Assembly (NCBI GenBank): GCA_026745465.1
Contig: JACYXH010000409.1
Coordinates: forward strand, 717,001-781,000
Origin: Lota lota
Lineage: Eukaryota > Chordata > Actinopteri > Gadiformes > Lotidae
Length of the DNA: 64,000 nt
Direction: 5' to 3'
Below are positions 11,717-24,063 of this stretch, in pieces. The notes under the pieces are model-generated. The model was not told the origin of the DNA. It did not search any database and was given only the letters and a program-made list of their open reading frames with translations. The translations under genes and the position numbers were made by a program. Position 1 is the stretch's first letter. The number at the start of each line of letters is the position of its first letter.

Positions 11717-12388
11717 TTAACCCTAAACAGATAAAAGTTAATATGCTTGCGTGTGTCCAACAGCATATGGTGTTTACGGAGCACAGCGCAGATGCACGTG
11801 CGTGCGTAGCCAAGTGTATCCAGCTTACTCAAATGTGTAGTATAAGTATGGCTTTATATGTAGATTGTGTTTGTCCATCAGCCGAGACCATAATCCATTA
11901 ATCTGTTGAACACCAGTATGGAACTTCTGCATGCCTCAAAGCATTGTGTGTGTGTGTGTGTGTGTGTGTTTCTGAATGAATCGGAATAGTATCTGGGCTG
12001 TAAGGATAGAGTACATACCGGAGCAGGGCCAGCGAGGGAAGGAGGGATTACTTTTATCGGAAAAGTGTCGGGACAAATTGATTTTCTCAATTAAATCCCA
12101 GACAATGGACACGAAGTAGCTGGCTGGTTGTTCCTCAGCCTAAATGTTCCCTTTCCATCCTACTTCCCACATCAGCATCACCCGGCCATTAAGAATAGTC
12201 AGGCGGGGGCCTCGCGTGCCAGAACTAAAAGGGGTATTGTGTAGAAGGCTGGTCTCCGTCTGGAACACGTGTTCATCTATCAAGTTAGAGACGGCTCAGA
12301 GCGGAACCACGAGCGGCCCATCAGCGGATCACACAGTGAAAACACTCCCAGGTGCTCCGTCTTTGAGCTCCTCAAGAGGTCACTGTAG
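11717..12388. other. Single-copy DNA with a short TG tract
   Basis: Unique sequence with (TG)12 at 11945-11969. The block 11990-12360 is GC-balanced and non-repetitive, with no recognisable coding content. Confidence 0.4.
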
Positions 12389-12527
12389 ACACACACACAC
12401 ACACACGTACACACGCATTCACAGACACGCATATTAGCACACACGCACACACACACACACACATATACGCAGGCACACAGGCTCATATAAGTACACACGC
12501 ACACACACACATACACACATGTATGCA

Positions 12528-12565
<38 letters not shown>

Positions 12566-12780
12566 AGCACACACATATGCACACACACATGTACGCATGC
12601 ACACACTCACATACAGTATATGCACACACACACATGTACACACGCACACACATACACATGTACACATTCGCACACACACATATACATACACACCCACACA
12701 TGCGGAAGCACACGCATGAAGACACACACACACGCACATACACATACAAACATGTATGCACACACACACGCACACGCACA

Positions 12781-12823
<43 letters not shown>
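12389..12823. repeat. Long imperfect (AC)n array
   Basis: About 435 bp of CA units with GTACAC, GCACGC and CATGTACAC variants. It is open in several frames on both strands as His/Thr or Cys/Val runs, which are artefacts of the repeat. Confidence 0.97.
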
Positions 12824-12825
<2 letters not shown>

Positions 12826-13410
12826 TTATACCCTCTACTCTCTATGTGATGAAGGAGTCTCTAAAAGGCAGACTTTAGGTCTTCTGTAAAGTATTACTAG
12901 TGCAATATTAGTACAATGAATACACTCGGTTGGTTGGGAGGAATTCTAAATGAGGTGTTCTAATTAGTTTCGGTCTAATTTACGACTCAGGAAGCAGTGA
13001 GATGCAATAAATGAGATAGGATGGTTAGAGTTTACTCTGCCTGCTGTGAAACGCTCCCACCTCCACCATCACAACACAATAACCTGTGTTAATGGTATTC
13101 ATATAACATATTTAAGAGCACATATTTATTGAAATGTGCAATGAAATCTTGAGTGTTGAGGCACACTCATAAATCTGTGAAACACTTTTCTTTTTTTTGG
13201 CGGAAAATGTGAGGAATCGCAAGTGACAGAAACTATCCTGAGCTTGTGCTGGTGTAGAAAAAGGATTTGATTGGGTTGTCATCTTGCTTTCAGTGTGATA
13301 GGGTCTCCGTCCTCCTACAAGACTGATGGAAGAGAGGAAATAGTGATGCAGCATTATACAAGGGGTTCTCTGATGGCTTTCCAATAAGACCTCACTGGAA
13401 TTGATGGTGA

Positions 13411-13412
<2 letters not shown>
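12824..13412. other. Single-copy noncoding DNA
   Basis: Unique sequence, moderately AT-rich; nothing recognisable. Confidence 0.4.
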
Positions 13413-13474
<62 letters not shown>

Positions 13475-13590
13475 GGCTTGCCTATCTGTGTCTGTTTGTT
13501 TATGTGTGTGTGTGTGTATGTTTGTGTATGTTTGTGTGTGTCTTTGTGTGTGTGTATGTGTGTGTGTGCATGTCTGTGTGCATGTGTGCG
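13413..13590. repeat. (TG)n array
   Basis: A pure TG run of about 55 bp followed by TG-rich sequence with TTTGTGTATG interruptions. Confidence 0.96.
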
Positions 13591-13625
13591 CATTACTGCA
13601 GCCTTTTTCAAGGCATCCCAGCACC

Positions 13626-13885
13626 AAGTGAATATCCAGAGCAAACCAGAATGAACCAGGACCAAACAGAGCAAACCAGAACCAGAATGAACTAGAATGA
13701 ACCAGAATAAACCAGAATTATCTAGAACAAACCAGAAAAAAGAGCATACCAGAATAAACTAGAATTAACCAGAAAAAAACAGAAAAAACGGAGCATACCA
13801 GAATAAACCAGAACAACTACAGAATAAACACAACAAACCAGAATAAACCCAAGCAATCAAGAGCAAATAGAACCAACCAGAACAA
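13626..13885. repeat. 10-bp AACCAGAATA minisatellite
   Basis: About 25 degenerate units of AACCAGAATA, AACCAGAACA or AACTAGAATG. The plus strand is strongly purine-rich and C-poor. Confidence 0.9.
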
Positions 13886-14526
13886 ATCTTCTTCTCAGAA
13901 GATAGTGTCATCAAATCTTCAGTAGAAATTATCATATCCAATAATTGCCTCATATGCTATGGCAACATGAAGTCAATGATGCCCAGATATGATGAGTTTG
14001 ATGAATGAATAGTGAAATGTAAACATGTCTAAATGTAAATATGTCTACAACAACATGGTCAGGAGATGGCAAAATAAAAGACAAAAAGAAGTGAATGCCG
14101 TTTTTATATTGCAAAGCAATTGGGGTAGGAGGTCAGCCAGCATCTAATATTGCACACATTATCTAGACCTTTCTCCCATCCTTCACCAGACTACACTCAA
14201 TAAATAATGCTTCCCTTGCAACAAGTCTGAACTCTCAGTTCAGTGTCACTTGCGATGAATGTTATTTCATCTTTTTGATCCAGTTACCACGCTGCATAAA
14301 GACTTGGTATGCGTCCAAATTGGATTGGATGGTTGAATATTACGCAATGCATCTCGATTCAGCCTAGAGGTGCAAGCTATTTATATATGCTAAGTATTTA
14401 TAAGTCTATTAGGTAGCAGTGGTGAATAGCTCTAATAGAGATGGCCGTGTCTGCTCTATTTCTCTGGAGGCCGGCCAGTTGTAATGATAATCCCATGCTT
14501 CTCCTTGCAAAGGACATGTGCTTTGC
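13886..14526. other. Single-copy noncoding DNA
   Basis: Unique AT-rich sequence, no gene or repeat recognised. Confidence 0.4.
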
Positions 14527-14850
14527 TCCCTCTCTCTCCCTGTCTCTCCCTTTTGCGCTCTCTCTATTTGTGTGTGTCTCTCTGTCTCTTGGTCTCTCTC
14601 TCTCTTTCTCTCTCTCTCCGACAGAGTGAGCATGGCTGTGTGCTCTCTTCAACACCCCTGGTCTTGTATGCTGTCAGTGTGTGCTCTCCCCTAGGTCCTC
14701 TGGGGGCTGAGCGGGCGACAGTCATTCTGTTAAGCATGGACTTGTGATACTGTGTAAAAACATCTCTCTGTCTATCTCTCTCTCTATCTCTCTCACTCTC
14801 TTACTCTATCTTTCTCTGTCTCTGTCTCTATCTTTATCTCTCTCCCTCTT

Positions 14851-14923
<73 letters not shown>

Positions 14924-14937
14924 CCCTCTCTCTCTCC
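14527..14937. repeat. Two (TC)n arrays with a 140-bp spacer
   Basis: TC-rich arrays at 14527-14619 and 14763-14937 are separated by unique GC-balanced sequence. The second has a pure (CT)n core at about 14857-14912. Confidence 0.95.
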
Positions 14938-15217
14938 TGGTTATCCCGGTGAGCCTCTGTTGATGCAGGTGTCAGTGCTGAGTAAAACCTCAAAGGGTTT
15001 GGAATCTAGAGCCGTTAAACCAGATTAGTATTAAGTGTTTCAATTCTATTCATTTGTCGGGTTCAATAATATGAGGTTTCAGTTATGGATAACGCACAAC
15101 GAAACGGCATATACTGCTTATAATACAATAAAATCAGTGTTCTTACCTAGACTTTCATGACGTAAGAGTGAATTAATAGTCATGAGTGACCTTGCATTAA
15201 TAGTTATTTTAATACAG

Positions 15218-15282
15218 TGTTTGTGTGTTTGTGTGTGTGTGTGTTTGTGTGTGTATAGAAGTGACAGAGAGAGAAAGAGAGA

Positions 15283-15324
<42 letters not shown>

Positions 15325-15379
15325 GTGATTGCATGCATGTGCTAGTGTGTGTGAACAGTACACATGTGTATGCATCGGT

Positions 15380-15420
<41 letters not shown>

Positions 15421-15421
15421 T
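15218..15421. repeat. Compound (TG)n-(GA)n-(TG)n microsatellite
   Basis: TG tract at 15218-15255, GA tract at 15264-15325 and TG tract at 15380-15420 with short linkers. Confidence 0.96.
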
Positions 15422-16010
<589 letters not shown>

Positions 16011-16101
16011 CGCTGCCGGCCAGTGTCTGATCTGGTTTGAACCGACCCCTGAGGTGCTGATTATGGTTGAGTCTCCTTGGATCCTCTGGAAGCTTAGCTA
16101 C

Positions 16102-16468
16102 TTAGTTACTGAGATACACACTTAGATACACAATTAGATACACACTGAGATACACACTGAGATACAAACTGAGATATACACTGAGATATATACCTAGATA
16201 CACACTGAGGTACACACTGAGATATATACCTAGATGCACACTGAGATACACACTTAGATACACACTTAGATACATACCTAGATACACACTGAGATACACA
16301 CTGAGGTACACACTGAGATATATACCTAGATACACACTGAGATACACACTTAGATACACACTTAGATACACTGAGATACACACTAAAATACACACTTAGA
16401 CACACAGCGATGCACACTGAGATACACACTAAGATACACACTGAGATATATATTTAGATACACACTGA
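16102..16468. repeat. 12-bp minisatellite (GATACACACTGA type)
   Basis: About 30 units alternate between GATACACACTGA and GATACACACTTA, with GATATATACCTA variants at intervals. Because the period is a multiple of three, the minus strand has a continuous Tyr-Leu-Ser-Val frame, which is a repeat artefact. Confidence 0.95.
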
Positions 16469-17873
16469 GATAGTTACACACTTGAATGTGAGCTTTGTCT
16501 GGCCGCAGTACATGTTGGTGTTGAAGGAGGTAAAATACATTGACGATATATGAAGAAGTAGATCAACATTTTAGCTTCACTTTTTACATTGGCATAGACC
16601 ACATTCTTCGTTATGCAGATGAGCCACCCTCTATTCTATTGGTCTAGTGGTCCTTTTGGGGTTTTCTTTATGGATATTGACCACTTTTAGGTCTCTAAAT
16701 TGTAATTATATCCATCTTTTATTTTGTTAGTTTTCATCTTTTTTGTGTGTTTTTGGGGACATTGCACAAGTGTCATATTGCTTTGTTTTATTTAACCATA
16801 GGATGTTTGTCTGAATTTGTATCTATTTGTTTGTACAGAAATATACATGCTAGCTGTTCTGTGGAGAAGTTCTTTGGATGTATTGGTCAGAATGCTCTCT
16901 AAAATTAGTAAACCTGAGGTTGAACTCAGTAGATAATGTAGGAACATAGCCAAGATACAATAAAGTGAATACATTTTCTTAGCTCAGGTGACTACCAGAT
17001 GGGCATTCATAATTTATGTTTAATCCTGCTTGCTATCCATGACTTATACATTAGTCATGTTTTCTCAACATTGCTATTCATGAAGAACCTTTATTGCTAA
17101 AACTTAAGGGACTGGATAATGTTTAAAACCAGCATTATTTATCAAAGCCTTCTAAGCAAGGAATGATTGGTAAGATATGCAAGTGGCGTATGTGTTTATA
17201 AAGTAGGGCTGCTGTGTTTGCATCGTGCCCATTAATGCACGTGAACCGGTGTGAACCTGTTAACGCCACATTCTAGCCCAGCATCAATTAGAGCACACTG
17301 AATTGCTTGTATTAGTAGTAATCGTGGTAATTACATACAGATTGCATGCTGCTGTTGATTGATTGTAAGCAAACACGTGTATGCAGAATGCCGCTGTAGA
17401 CAGATAGCCGAAGGGCGAGCTAATAAGTTGAATTTTGTGTTTGATGTGTACCGTTCGTGAGCGTATATTTGTGGCTAAATAATTAATTGAGACCAATGGG
17501 AATATATTTCAAAAGTGTGCAGTGAAACAACAGAAATAAATAATAAGAAGAGGGATTATTTTACACCTTCTTAACATCTCTGGATTTATTTTTACAGTAG
17601 AATAGTATTCATTTCTCACTTAATCTCAACAGAGGAGACATACATTACTTGCCAACACACACAAATCACATTAAGCTGACAAAACATGAGTCAGATACAA
17701 ACAAATATAAGACAAAACCTGAATTATTCCTTGAGGGAAATGTGGGCATCAGAAGGAATACAGTGGTGTTAGAGTAAACAGGGGAGTAAATAAAGTTTTG
17801 AGAAGTGGTATTTACAAAAGCAGAAGCAGGACATGTGTGGGTGATAAATTGCGGGGTGACCATGGGGCATGAT
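16469..17873. other. AT-rich single-copy noncoding DNA
   Basis: Unique sequence with TAATTA-rich stretches around 17290-17500. No exon or repeat recognised. Confidence 0.4.

Positions 17874-17907
<34 letters not shown>
17874..17907. repeat. Poly-G run of 34
   Basis: An uninterrupted mononucleotide G tract, very long for vertebrate DNA. It could form stacked G-quadruplexes, and its length is prone to sequencing error. Confidence 0.95.
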
Positions 17908-18567
17908 CTTGTGAGGCAGAGACGGAAAAATAATAATTACTTGAGCTGATTGCGTGTAAGAAATAAATATTGTCATGAGGAAATATATTCTCTGGGGTGA
18001 TTTAGAATATTGAAGAACGCTTTTGCACACATAATGTGAGCAAAGCCGATACTAGTTTATTTATTTTGTGATTGACAGGTGACTTAATTGTCCATAATAC
18101 TATATTTGAATGGGGTAGATACACACGCACATACACACAGAAGCAAGATTTGATAGCCTCAACGATGTCATGCCAAGCATGAATGAAGCAATCATGAAAG
18201 GGAAGGTAGAGCAAGTCTTTACTGTTCCTCCGGTTTGCCTCTAATTGAGCTACTTGTGTTTGTTACATTCTCAGTCATCGTTCTTTAATGCATACGGATT
18301 CGCCTTCGCAATCTATTACCACTGCTCCTCTCCCAGTCTACTAAAATCGTATTCATGAGAATCCATACATTCAGATTCCTAAAAGCCCTGAAAAACACCC
18401 GTAATCACAACAAATTAGTCTCAGCCTCTTGGCACCCGGAACCCTGCTAGTTGCACACAGTCAGTTAAACTAACGTTGTCTGTTTAAAAACTACAAAACC
18501 CTATGCATCGGGACCACTTAGGAGGAATACATCCATGATTGAACTGCTTTGAATCTGCTTTTGCAGT
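17908..18567. other. AT-rich single-copy noncoding DNA
   Basis: Unique sequence; nothing recognised. Confidence 0.4.
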
Positions 18568-18660
18568 GTCTCTCTCTGGCTCTCTCTATCTCTCCCTCCC
18601 TCCCTCCCTCCCTCTCTCTCTGTCTCTCTCTGTCTCTCTCTGTCTGTCTCTCTCTCTGTT
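18568..18660. repeat. (TC)n/(TCCC)n/(TGTC)n pyrimidine tract
   Basis: Includes five to six TCCC units followed by CTCTGTCT units. Confidence 0.95.
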
Positions 18661-18830
18661 GTAAGCATGTCAAAACTTTAGCCTCCGAGAGGATCGGCGG
18701 GCGTATTCCCAGCGTCTCCTCTGGCTTAATGATTGGTAGCCTATTTGCGCTAATTAGCATGCTGCCGCTAGCTAGCGGGTCCAAGCACTGGGTGAGGAGG
18801 AGTGTGTCCTCTAATCAAACAGACTCATGG

Positions 18831-18864
18831 GTGTGTGTGAGTGTGTGTGTGTGTGTGTGCGTGT

Positions 18865-18895
<31 letters not shown>
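18831..18895. repeat. (TG)n tract
   Basis: TG dinucleotides with one GTGTGCGTGTGG interruption. Confidence 0.96.
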
Positions 18896-18897
<2 letters not shown>

Positions 18898-18957
18898 ACT
18901 GGATGGTGAACCCCGTCTTGGGGCTCTCTGGAGGCCACTCCTGGTGTCCGACTGATG

Positions 18958-18988
18958 GGTTTCTCCTGGTGCAGCACCAGGAGAAACC
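18958..18988. repeat. Perfect 31-nt palindrome
   Basis: Arms GGTTTCTCCTGGTGC and GCACCAGGAGAAACC are exact complements around a single A. It lies just before a G-rich minisatellite. Confidence 0.97.
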
Positions 18989-18994
18989 ACTCAC

Positions 18995-19197
18995 TGGAGG
19001 AGGAGGCAGGGGAGGGGGTGGTGGAGGCAGAGGAGGGGGTGGTGGAATCAGATGGGGAGAAGGTGAAGGCAGAGGAGGGGAAGGTGGAGGAGGGGGTGGT
19101 GGAGGCAGTGGAGAAGAAGGTGGAAGAAGGGGAGACAGAGGTGTAGGTGTAGGCAGCGGAGGAGAAGGTGAAGGAAGGGGAGAAGGCAGGGCTCTCT
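18995..19197. repeat. G-rich purine minisatellite (about 21 bp)
   Basis: Imperfect units of GGAGGCAGAGGAGGGGGTGG type. The plus strand is nearly free of C, with many runs of three or more G, giving high G-quadruplex potential. The Gly/Glu-rich frames are repeat artefacts. Confidence 0.92.
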
Positions 19198-19300
19198 AAG
19201 GGGTGATGGTCTCGTCACACTCGGGTGGTTCTCAGCAGAAACAAGACATTCCTGCTTTGACATTTTTGGCATCGTTGTGAGATATCTTTTATAAGGGCCA

Positions 19301-19380
19301 GGGGGGGAGAGAGAGAGGGGGACAGAGAGACATAGAAAGAGAGAGGAACAGAGAGAGAGAGAAACACACAGAAAGAGAGG
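19301..19380. repeat. (GA)n-rich tract
   Basis: Imperfect GA dinucleotides with GGGG and CATAGA interruptions. Confidence 0.9.
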
Positions 19381-19585
19381 AGTAAGGCAAAGACAGAAAC
19401 ACTGTCAGTGTTTCTTAACAATGAAATAGAAGGCCAAGAATGGTCAAGCTATGCTCTTGCACACAACAGACACACACTCAGAGACACACTTAGTTTAGCA
19501 TACATACACACAAACAGAAGCGAGCAACTACACAAAGGTGCTCATTTGTACAAGCACAGACAGATGCACACGTACATGCACATAG

Positions 19586-19586
<1 letters not shown>

Positions 19587-19618
<32 letters not shown>

Positions 19619-19647
19619 AGACAAAAGAGCATAAACACACGTACACA

Positions 19648-19685
<38 letters not shown>
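19587..19685. repeat. (AC)n tracts
   Basis: Two AC runs (19587-19614 and 19650-19685) with a CA-rich linker; weaker CA-rich sequence begins near 19461. Confidence 0.95.
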
Positions 19686-19687
<2 letters not shown>

Positions 19688-20355
19688 GGATCAGCAGCGT
19701 ATTCCATTACATCAGGGCTTTATCTAGCCTTTTATTTGCCTTTATATGGAGCATGTCAATGGCACCATGGTCAGCACCGCATTAGCGGCGATGGGCTTGA
19801 GTCATTTTACAGAACACTACATGTTCGTGTCAGCTAACCGCTCCTACACCCTTCCATGTCCTTGGTCTTTGCTCCTGGGTGTTGAACGAATAGAATAGAG
19901 GGGGAGAGAGACCAGTCTTGTTGTTTTAGGTCCAAACTAAGGTTTGCAAACGGACGGAATGTACCATAATGTGGGTCTGCAGGAGGAGCCATTACAAGGG
20001 GCTGACTGGAGCTTCCGGTGACGGACCAATCGCTATGAGGCGGTGCAATCGACCGCGAACCTTAACCAGGGGGAACCGGTTGCAACTGGAAGCAAGTTGC
20101 AGCAGTTTGGATTGGTGTGCAGAACCGTATTTTGTAAAAAAAAATATCAATAATAGAAAATGAGATAAAACAAAAGTGAAAATATGAAAACACAAAAAGT
20201 AGAGAAACGCCCCCTGACCGCAGGTCAAATCACACCACCGTGAATGTGACAGGGTTATTAAATAAATAATGTGCGTCGATGGATAGAAGTGAGAGGAAGT
20301 CGCTGAACATGAAGTCTGACCCAATGATGGTGGCCAATACCTTGTGCACCTCGTA
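19686..20355. other. Single-copy noncoding DNA
   Basis: Unique sequence. The minus-strand open frame of 140 codons at 19992-20414 crosses the poly-C run and has no recognisable domain. Confidence 0.4.
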
Positions 20356-20379
20356 CCCCCCCCCCCCCCCCCCCCCCCC
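20356..20379. repeat. Poly-C run of 24
   Basis: Uninterrupted C tract, one of only two poly-G/C tracts in the window with C on the plus strand. Confidence 0.95.
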
Positions 20380-20414
20380 GCCACACATGTGACGTTGAGC
20401 AGTCCGATGTACAA

Positions 20415-20636
20415 GCAGTTGACTAGTTATTAGCTCAATTTAGCGGCATGCACCGTTGTTAGATTTGCTAGGTTCAGCTAAGATGCGCTTAGCATTATTA
20501 GCTTGGATGCATTTACCGCCATTAGCTTAGTTTTGCTATGATTGATGCACTGTTATTAGCTTAGTTTAGCTTAGCTGCATGCACAATTATTAGCTGAGTG
20601 TAGTTTAGCTTAGCATAGTTTAGCTTAGCTGTGTGC
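20415..20636. repeat. TTAGCTTAG-type degenerate minisatellite
   Basis: Recurrent TTATTAGCTTAGTTTAGC and GCATGCAC blocks, spaced by roughly 50-60 bp, with many internal TTAGC pentamers. Copies are diverged. Confidence 0.75.
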
Positions 20637-20930
20637 AGGGGCAGGTTGTGGGAATGTGTATATCCATTGATATTATAAACGCTACATCAATGTTTGCAGC
20701 ATTTGTACAAAGGTGCACGATTATGAAATTGAAGGGGCTACGCCTTTTCACATTTACAGTTATACCACAGATTAAACTAGCAAGACACACTGTAGGCTCA
20801 CAAATTGTTACTAAGGTAACTTCAACAAGTAGTGTCAACCATTGAAAAGACCAACTGCACCAAATATCAACACTCACTTATGTACTGATTACCATGTAGT
20901 AATTTAGCTTGCATCCAATCGATTTGAATA

Positions 20931-21061
20931 AATGAGCAGGTAGGGGCTAGCCAATTTGCTCAAGGATGTCCACAGGTTGACTGTGAACAACCGGGATCGA
21001 AACCTGTACCTTTCGGATTGCAGTCCAACAGGTTTTAACTGCCAATACACTATCCTGCCCC
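20931..21061 (-). mobile_element. tRNA-derived SINE (5' part)
   Basis: On the minus strand: GGGCAGGATAGTGTATTGGC, then GGTTTCGATCCCGG (B-box-like) and CATCCTTGAGCAAATTGGC. The family tail is eroded. Same family as the copies at 6.5 and 56.3 kb. Confidence 0.75.
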
Positions 21062-21740
21062 CAAATTACTAAGAACAAATCCAAAGAGTGTTTCTTATCA
21101 TCTTCAGTAACTACTATGTATATATGTAAATGGCAAATGACCCAATCCCTTTTTTAGAATTGGATTATTCTTGAGGCTTCCCCCCATCTAACTCACGGTT
21201 GATGTGGTAAGTGAACCACGCAGAGTGCTCCTCGTTTCATTCGTTCGCCCATGGTAAATCCCTACGGCACACACATCAACATTGTCCATTCAAATAGCTG
21301 CTATATGCGGCTACGGTGACATGTAATCTCTGCACTTGGGCCGTTTTTTTTTTTCTTCTCTCTCAAGCTCGATATGTCCTTGTTGAGCTCATTCATCATT
21401 CTTCTTTGGCTAATCACAATGACACGGACCATGAACACTGTATGACTCACGTAATTAGGGACCTGTCATAACCGATGGTCCAAAACAACCGTGTTTGTCA
21501 ATCAAATGATACAAAATAAAAAGGAAATTAAAAATCGGATTCCATTATTAATCAGTTGAGGTTCAGTGGGCTCCGCCCAGAACAATGATGTCATGATGAC
21601 ATGTGATAACAAAGCAGTGTTTATTCACATACCTATAGTGTTCATTTGGGTAACAGTGCAACAAGACAAAATCGTTTTAATTTGAGTCCTTATGTGATAC
21701 GCAACCCTATGGCTCCATTGAAATTACTGTGTTGCGAATC
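21062..21740. other. AT-rich single-copy noncoding DNA
   Basis: Unique sequence. A 15-nt palindrome ATGTCATGATGACAT lies near 21588-21602. No gene signal. Confidence 0.4.
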
Positions 21741-22375
21741 ATAACAGTCCCTACAGCTATCATTACAGTATACCTATCATAACAGTACCTACAGCTATCA
21801 TTACAGTATAGCTATCATAACAGTTACTATAGCTATCATAACAGTAAATATAGCTATCATGATGGTATTGCTATCAACAGTACCAATAGTTATCATGATA
21901 GTGTAGCTATCATAACAGTACCTATAGCTATCATTACAGTACCTATATCTATCATTAACAGTACCTATAGCTATCATTACAGTACCTATAGCCATCATAA
22001 CAGTATAGCTATCAACAGTACCTATAGTTATCATAACAGTATAGCTATCATAACAGTACATATAGCTATCATAACAGTACATATAGCTATCATGAGAGTA
22101 TCTACAGCTATCATAACAGTACAGCTATCATAACAGTATAAGTATCTTAAACATATAGAGCTATCATAACAGTATCATAGCAATCATAACAGTACAGCTA
22201 TCATAAACATAAATATAGCTAGCATAACAGTTCACATATCTATCATAACAGTATAGCTCTCATAACAGTAACTATAGCTATCATAACAGTATATGTATCA
22301 TAACAATCCCTATAGCCATAACAGTACATACAGCTATCATAACAATACCTATAGCTATTATAACATTTCTTAACA
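21741..22375. repeat. 17/21-bp minisatellite (AGCTATCATAACAGTA)
   Basis: More than 30 tandem units of a 21-bp form (CCTATAGCTATCATAACAGTA) mixed with a 17-bp form lacking CCTA. The GCTATCATAACAGTA core is conserved throughout. It is AT-rich and has no spacer sequences, so it is not a CRISPR array. Confidence 0.93.
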
Positions 22376-23338
22376 GTAGGCCTACCTCTAACTTATCCAC
22401 CTAGCTGCCATATCTGTTAGTTGGATTGGAAACCTGGAATATTTGGGGGAACCATGACAACTCAAAGGAAATCTATTCAAAATGCTGCCCAGGGCGGGGA
22501 AATGGAATTCAGAACCAAACAAAATGTGTTGCTCACAGACTTACTGCATTGGGCATTTCTGTGTTGTTGGCCAAAATAATAATATGCTATTATTATTTAT
22601 AATTATTCTTTCATAATATACTAATAAATGCTAGTACGGTAAGTCATGTTAGTGTTACTATTAAGGTAAAATCATGAATTATATAATTACATATTATAGC
22701 AGCATATATGGTTCTAGTGTATTTTGTCCATATGGCTATTTTTAAGTTCCACGCTATTTGTTGTATACATAGACCTCTATAATGTTATTTATTACTATGC
22801 ACTTACAGTTACTTGTTTTACATAGTCTGAACCAAACTGCCATCTAGGACGCTGCCTAGTTCGTGGGTTCACGCCCATCTGTTTTTGTTCCTTTCTTGCT
22901 TTTTGTTGTCATGGAAATGTGTTGTAAGTGAAACAAAATTTGAGTCAGACCCAAATAACAATATTTAAACTTGAGCGTTGTTCATTTCCACTTTGTAGCG
23001 TGCAGTATTTTTTGTGGAATAGCAAAGCCAGTTTCTTCAAAGGATCCATTGATTCAGGCTTACTGCTACTGTTCAATGTCGTCGTGTGTTGTTCCGCTAA
23101 TGTTCCAACGTTTGGCAAGGAAATTGCCCACAGCTATATATTTCCCATGGTGCGCCGCTAGTTAGCATTGTAGCGCACCGTGGACAACGGGTGTGCTTTC
23201 ATTGTCTTTTTTTTTTTTGTCTTTTGTGTCGCAGTGATCCTTTTCCTTTTCAAATGCACGAGTACGTACTTACCGCATCATAGTGAATGTTGTGAGATGT
23301 ATTTTGGGGGGATTGTAACACTCCAAGCCTGCAGACAT
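22376..23338. other. AT-rich single-copy noncoding DNA
   Basis: Unique sequence. It includes an imperfect hairpin at 23145-23183 whose 11-bp stem (CCATGGTGCGC) pairs with GCGCACCGTGG, one G-T pair, around a 17-nt loop. Confidence 0.4.
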
Positions 23339-23362
23339 GGGGGGGGGGGGGGGGGGGGGGGG
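23339..23362. repeat. Poly-G run of 24
   Basis: Uninterrupted G tract. Confidence 0.95.
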
Positions 23363-23708
23363 AATATCTGTCTGATCCTCAACAGCTAGAACAGTGAGAA
23401 TTAGATTTAATGGCAGTTTCTCCCAACGGATCCGCGATGTGTTACATACAGCTCATCTCCGGATCACCGTGGAGCCCAAAGAGGATTGGGCAAAGTTGAA
23501 AGTGCCGCTGAATGGTAATTATGGGCACTGCACATAAACATCTGTTAATGACTCTCTCTACATTTAGTTAGGCTGAGGGCCGTAGCGCCCAGCTGTTCAC
23601 TTTTGGGCTCATTTGTTTTGCCTGGCACACTCCTAGAGCTAGAAAACGTTAACACAAAAATGTTTTTTTACTGGGAAATCAGACGCACATTTGTCGAGCG
23701 GATGGTGC
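23363..23708. other. GC-balanced single-copy block, possible regulatory DNA
   Basis: Non-repetitive sequence with CTGAATGGTAATTATGGGC and TCTGTTAATGACTCTC between a poly-G run and a TG array. No coding potential. Possible conserved element, by inference only. Confidence 0.28.
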
Positions 23709-23710
23709 TG

Positions 23711-23755
<45 letters not shown>

Positions 23756-24063
23756 GTTTGTGTGTGTAAGCTTCTGCAAGTGAGAGAGGAAGAAGGTTAT
23801 AGACACTGTACGCTTGAATTATTAAGGCTATTAAAAATGCATAGGAGATAAAGAGCGAAGACATGTGATACCAAATTTATTTTCTTGTGGTTTCTTTCAC
23901 AAAAATAAGCATGCCCTACTGAAGGAAATGCAAACCAAGGAATGGTGTATGAGTATTCTTGAGTAAATATATTGTGTTTTATATAAGTACTTTGACCAAT
24001 AGGGGTCCCATATGTACATAGGTGTGTGCGTGTGCGTGTGTGTGTGTGAGTGTGAGTGTGTGA
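23709..24063. repeat. Two TG arrays (23709-23767, 24021-24063) with unique linker
   Basis: TG dinucleotide tracts on either side of about 250 bp of unique AT-rich sequence. Confidence 0.93.

Noticed and set aside
12280-12889. Several long Cys/Val and His/Thr open frames on both strands
   Set aside because: They are translations of the (AC)n array; the same is true for frames at 3440-3926, 13354-13695, 54667-55172 and 59791-60066.
16102-16441. Tyr-Leu-Ser-Val repeat protein on the minus strand
   Set aside because: The 12-bp minisatellite keeps a frame open by arithmetic; the composition is repeat-driven and no start context or homologue is recognised.
21741-22375. Regular repeat that might be taken for a CRISPR array
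   Set aside because: Units are contiguous with no unique spacers, unit length varies between 17 and 21 bp, and the surroundings are eukaryotic.
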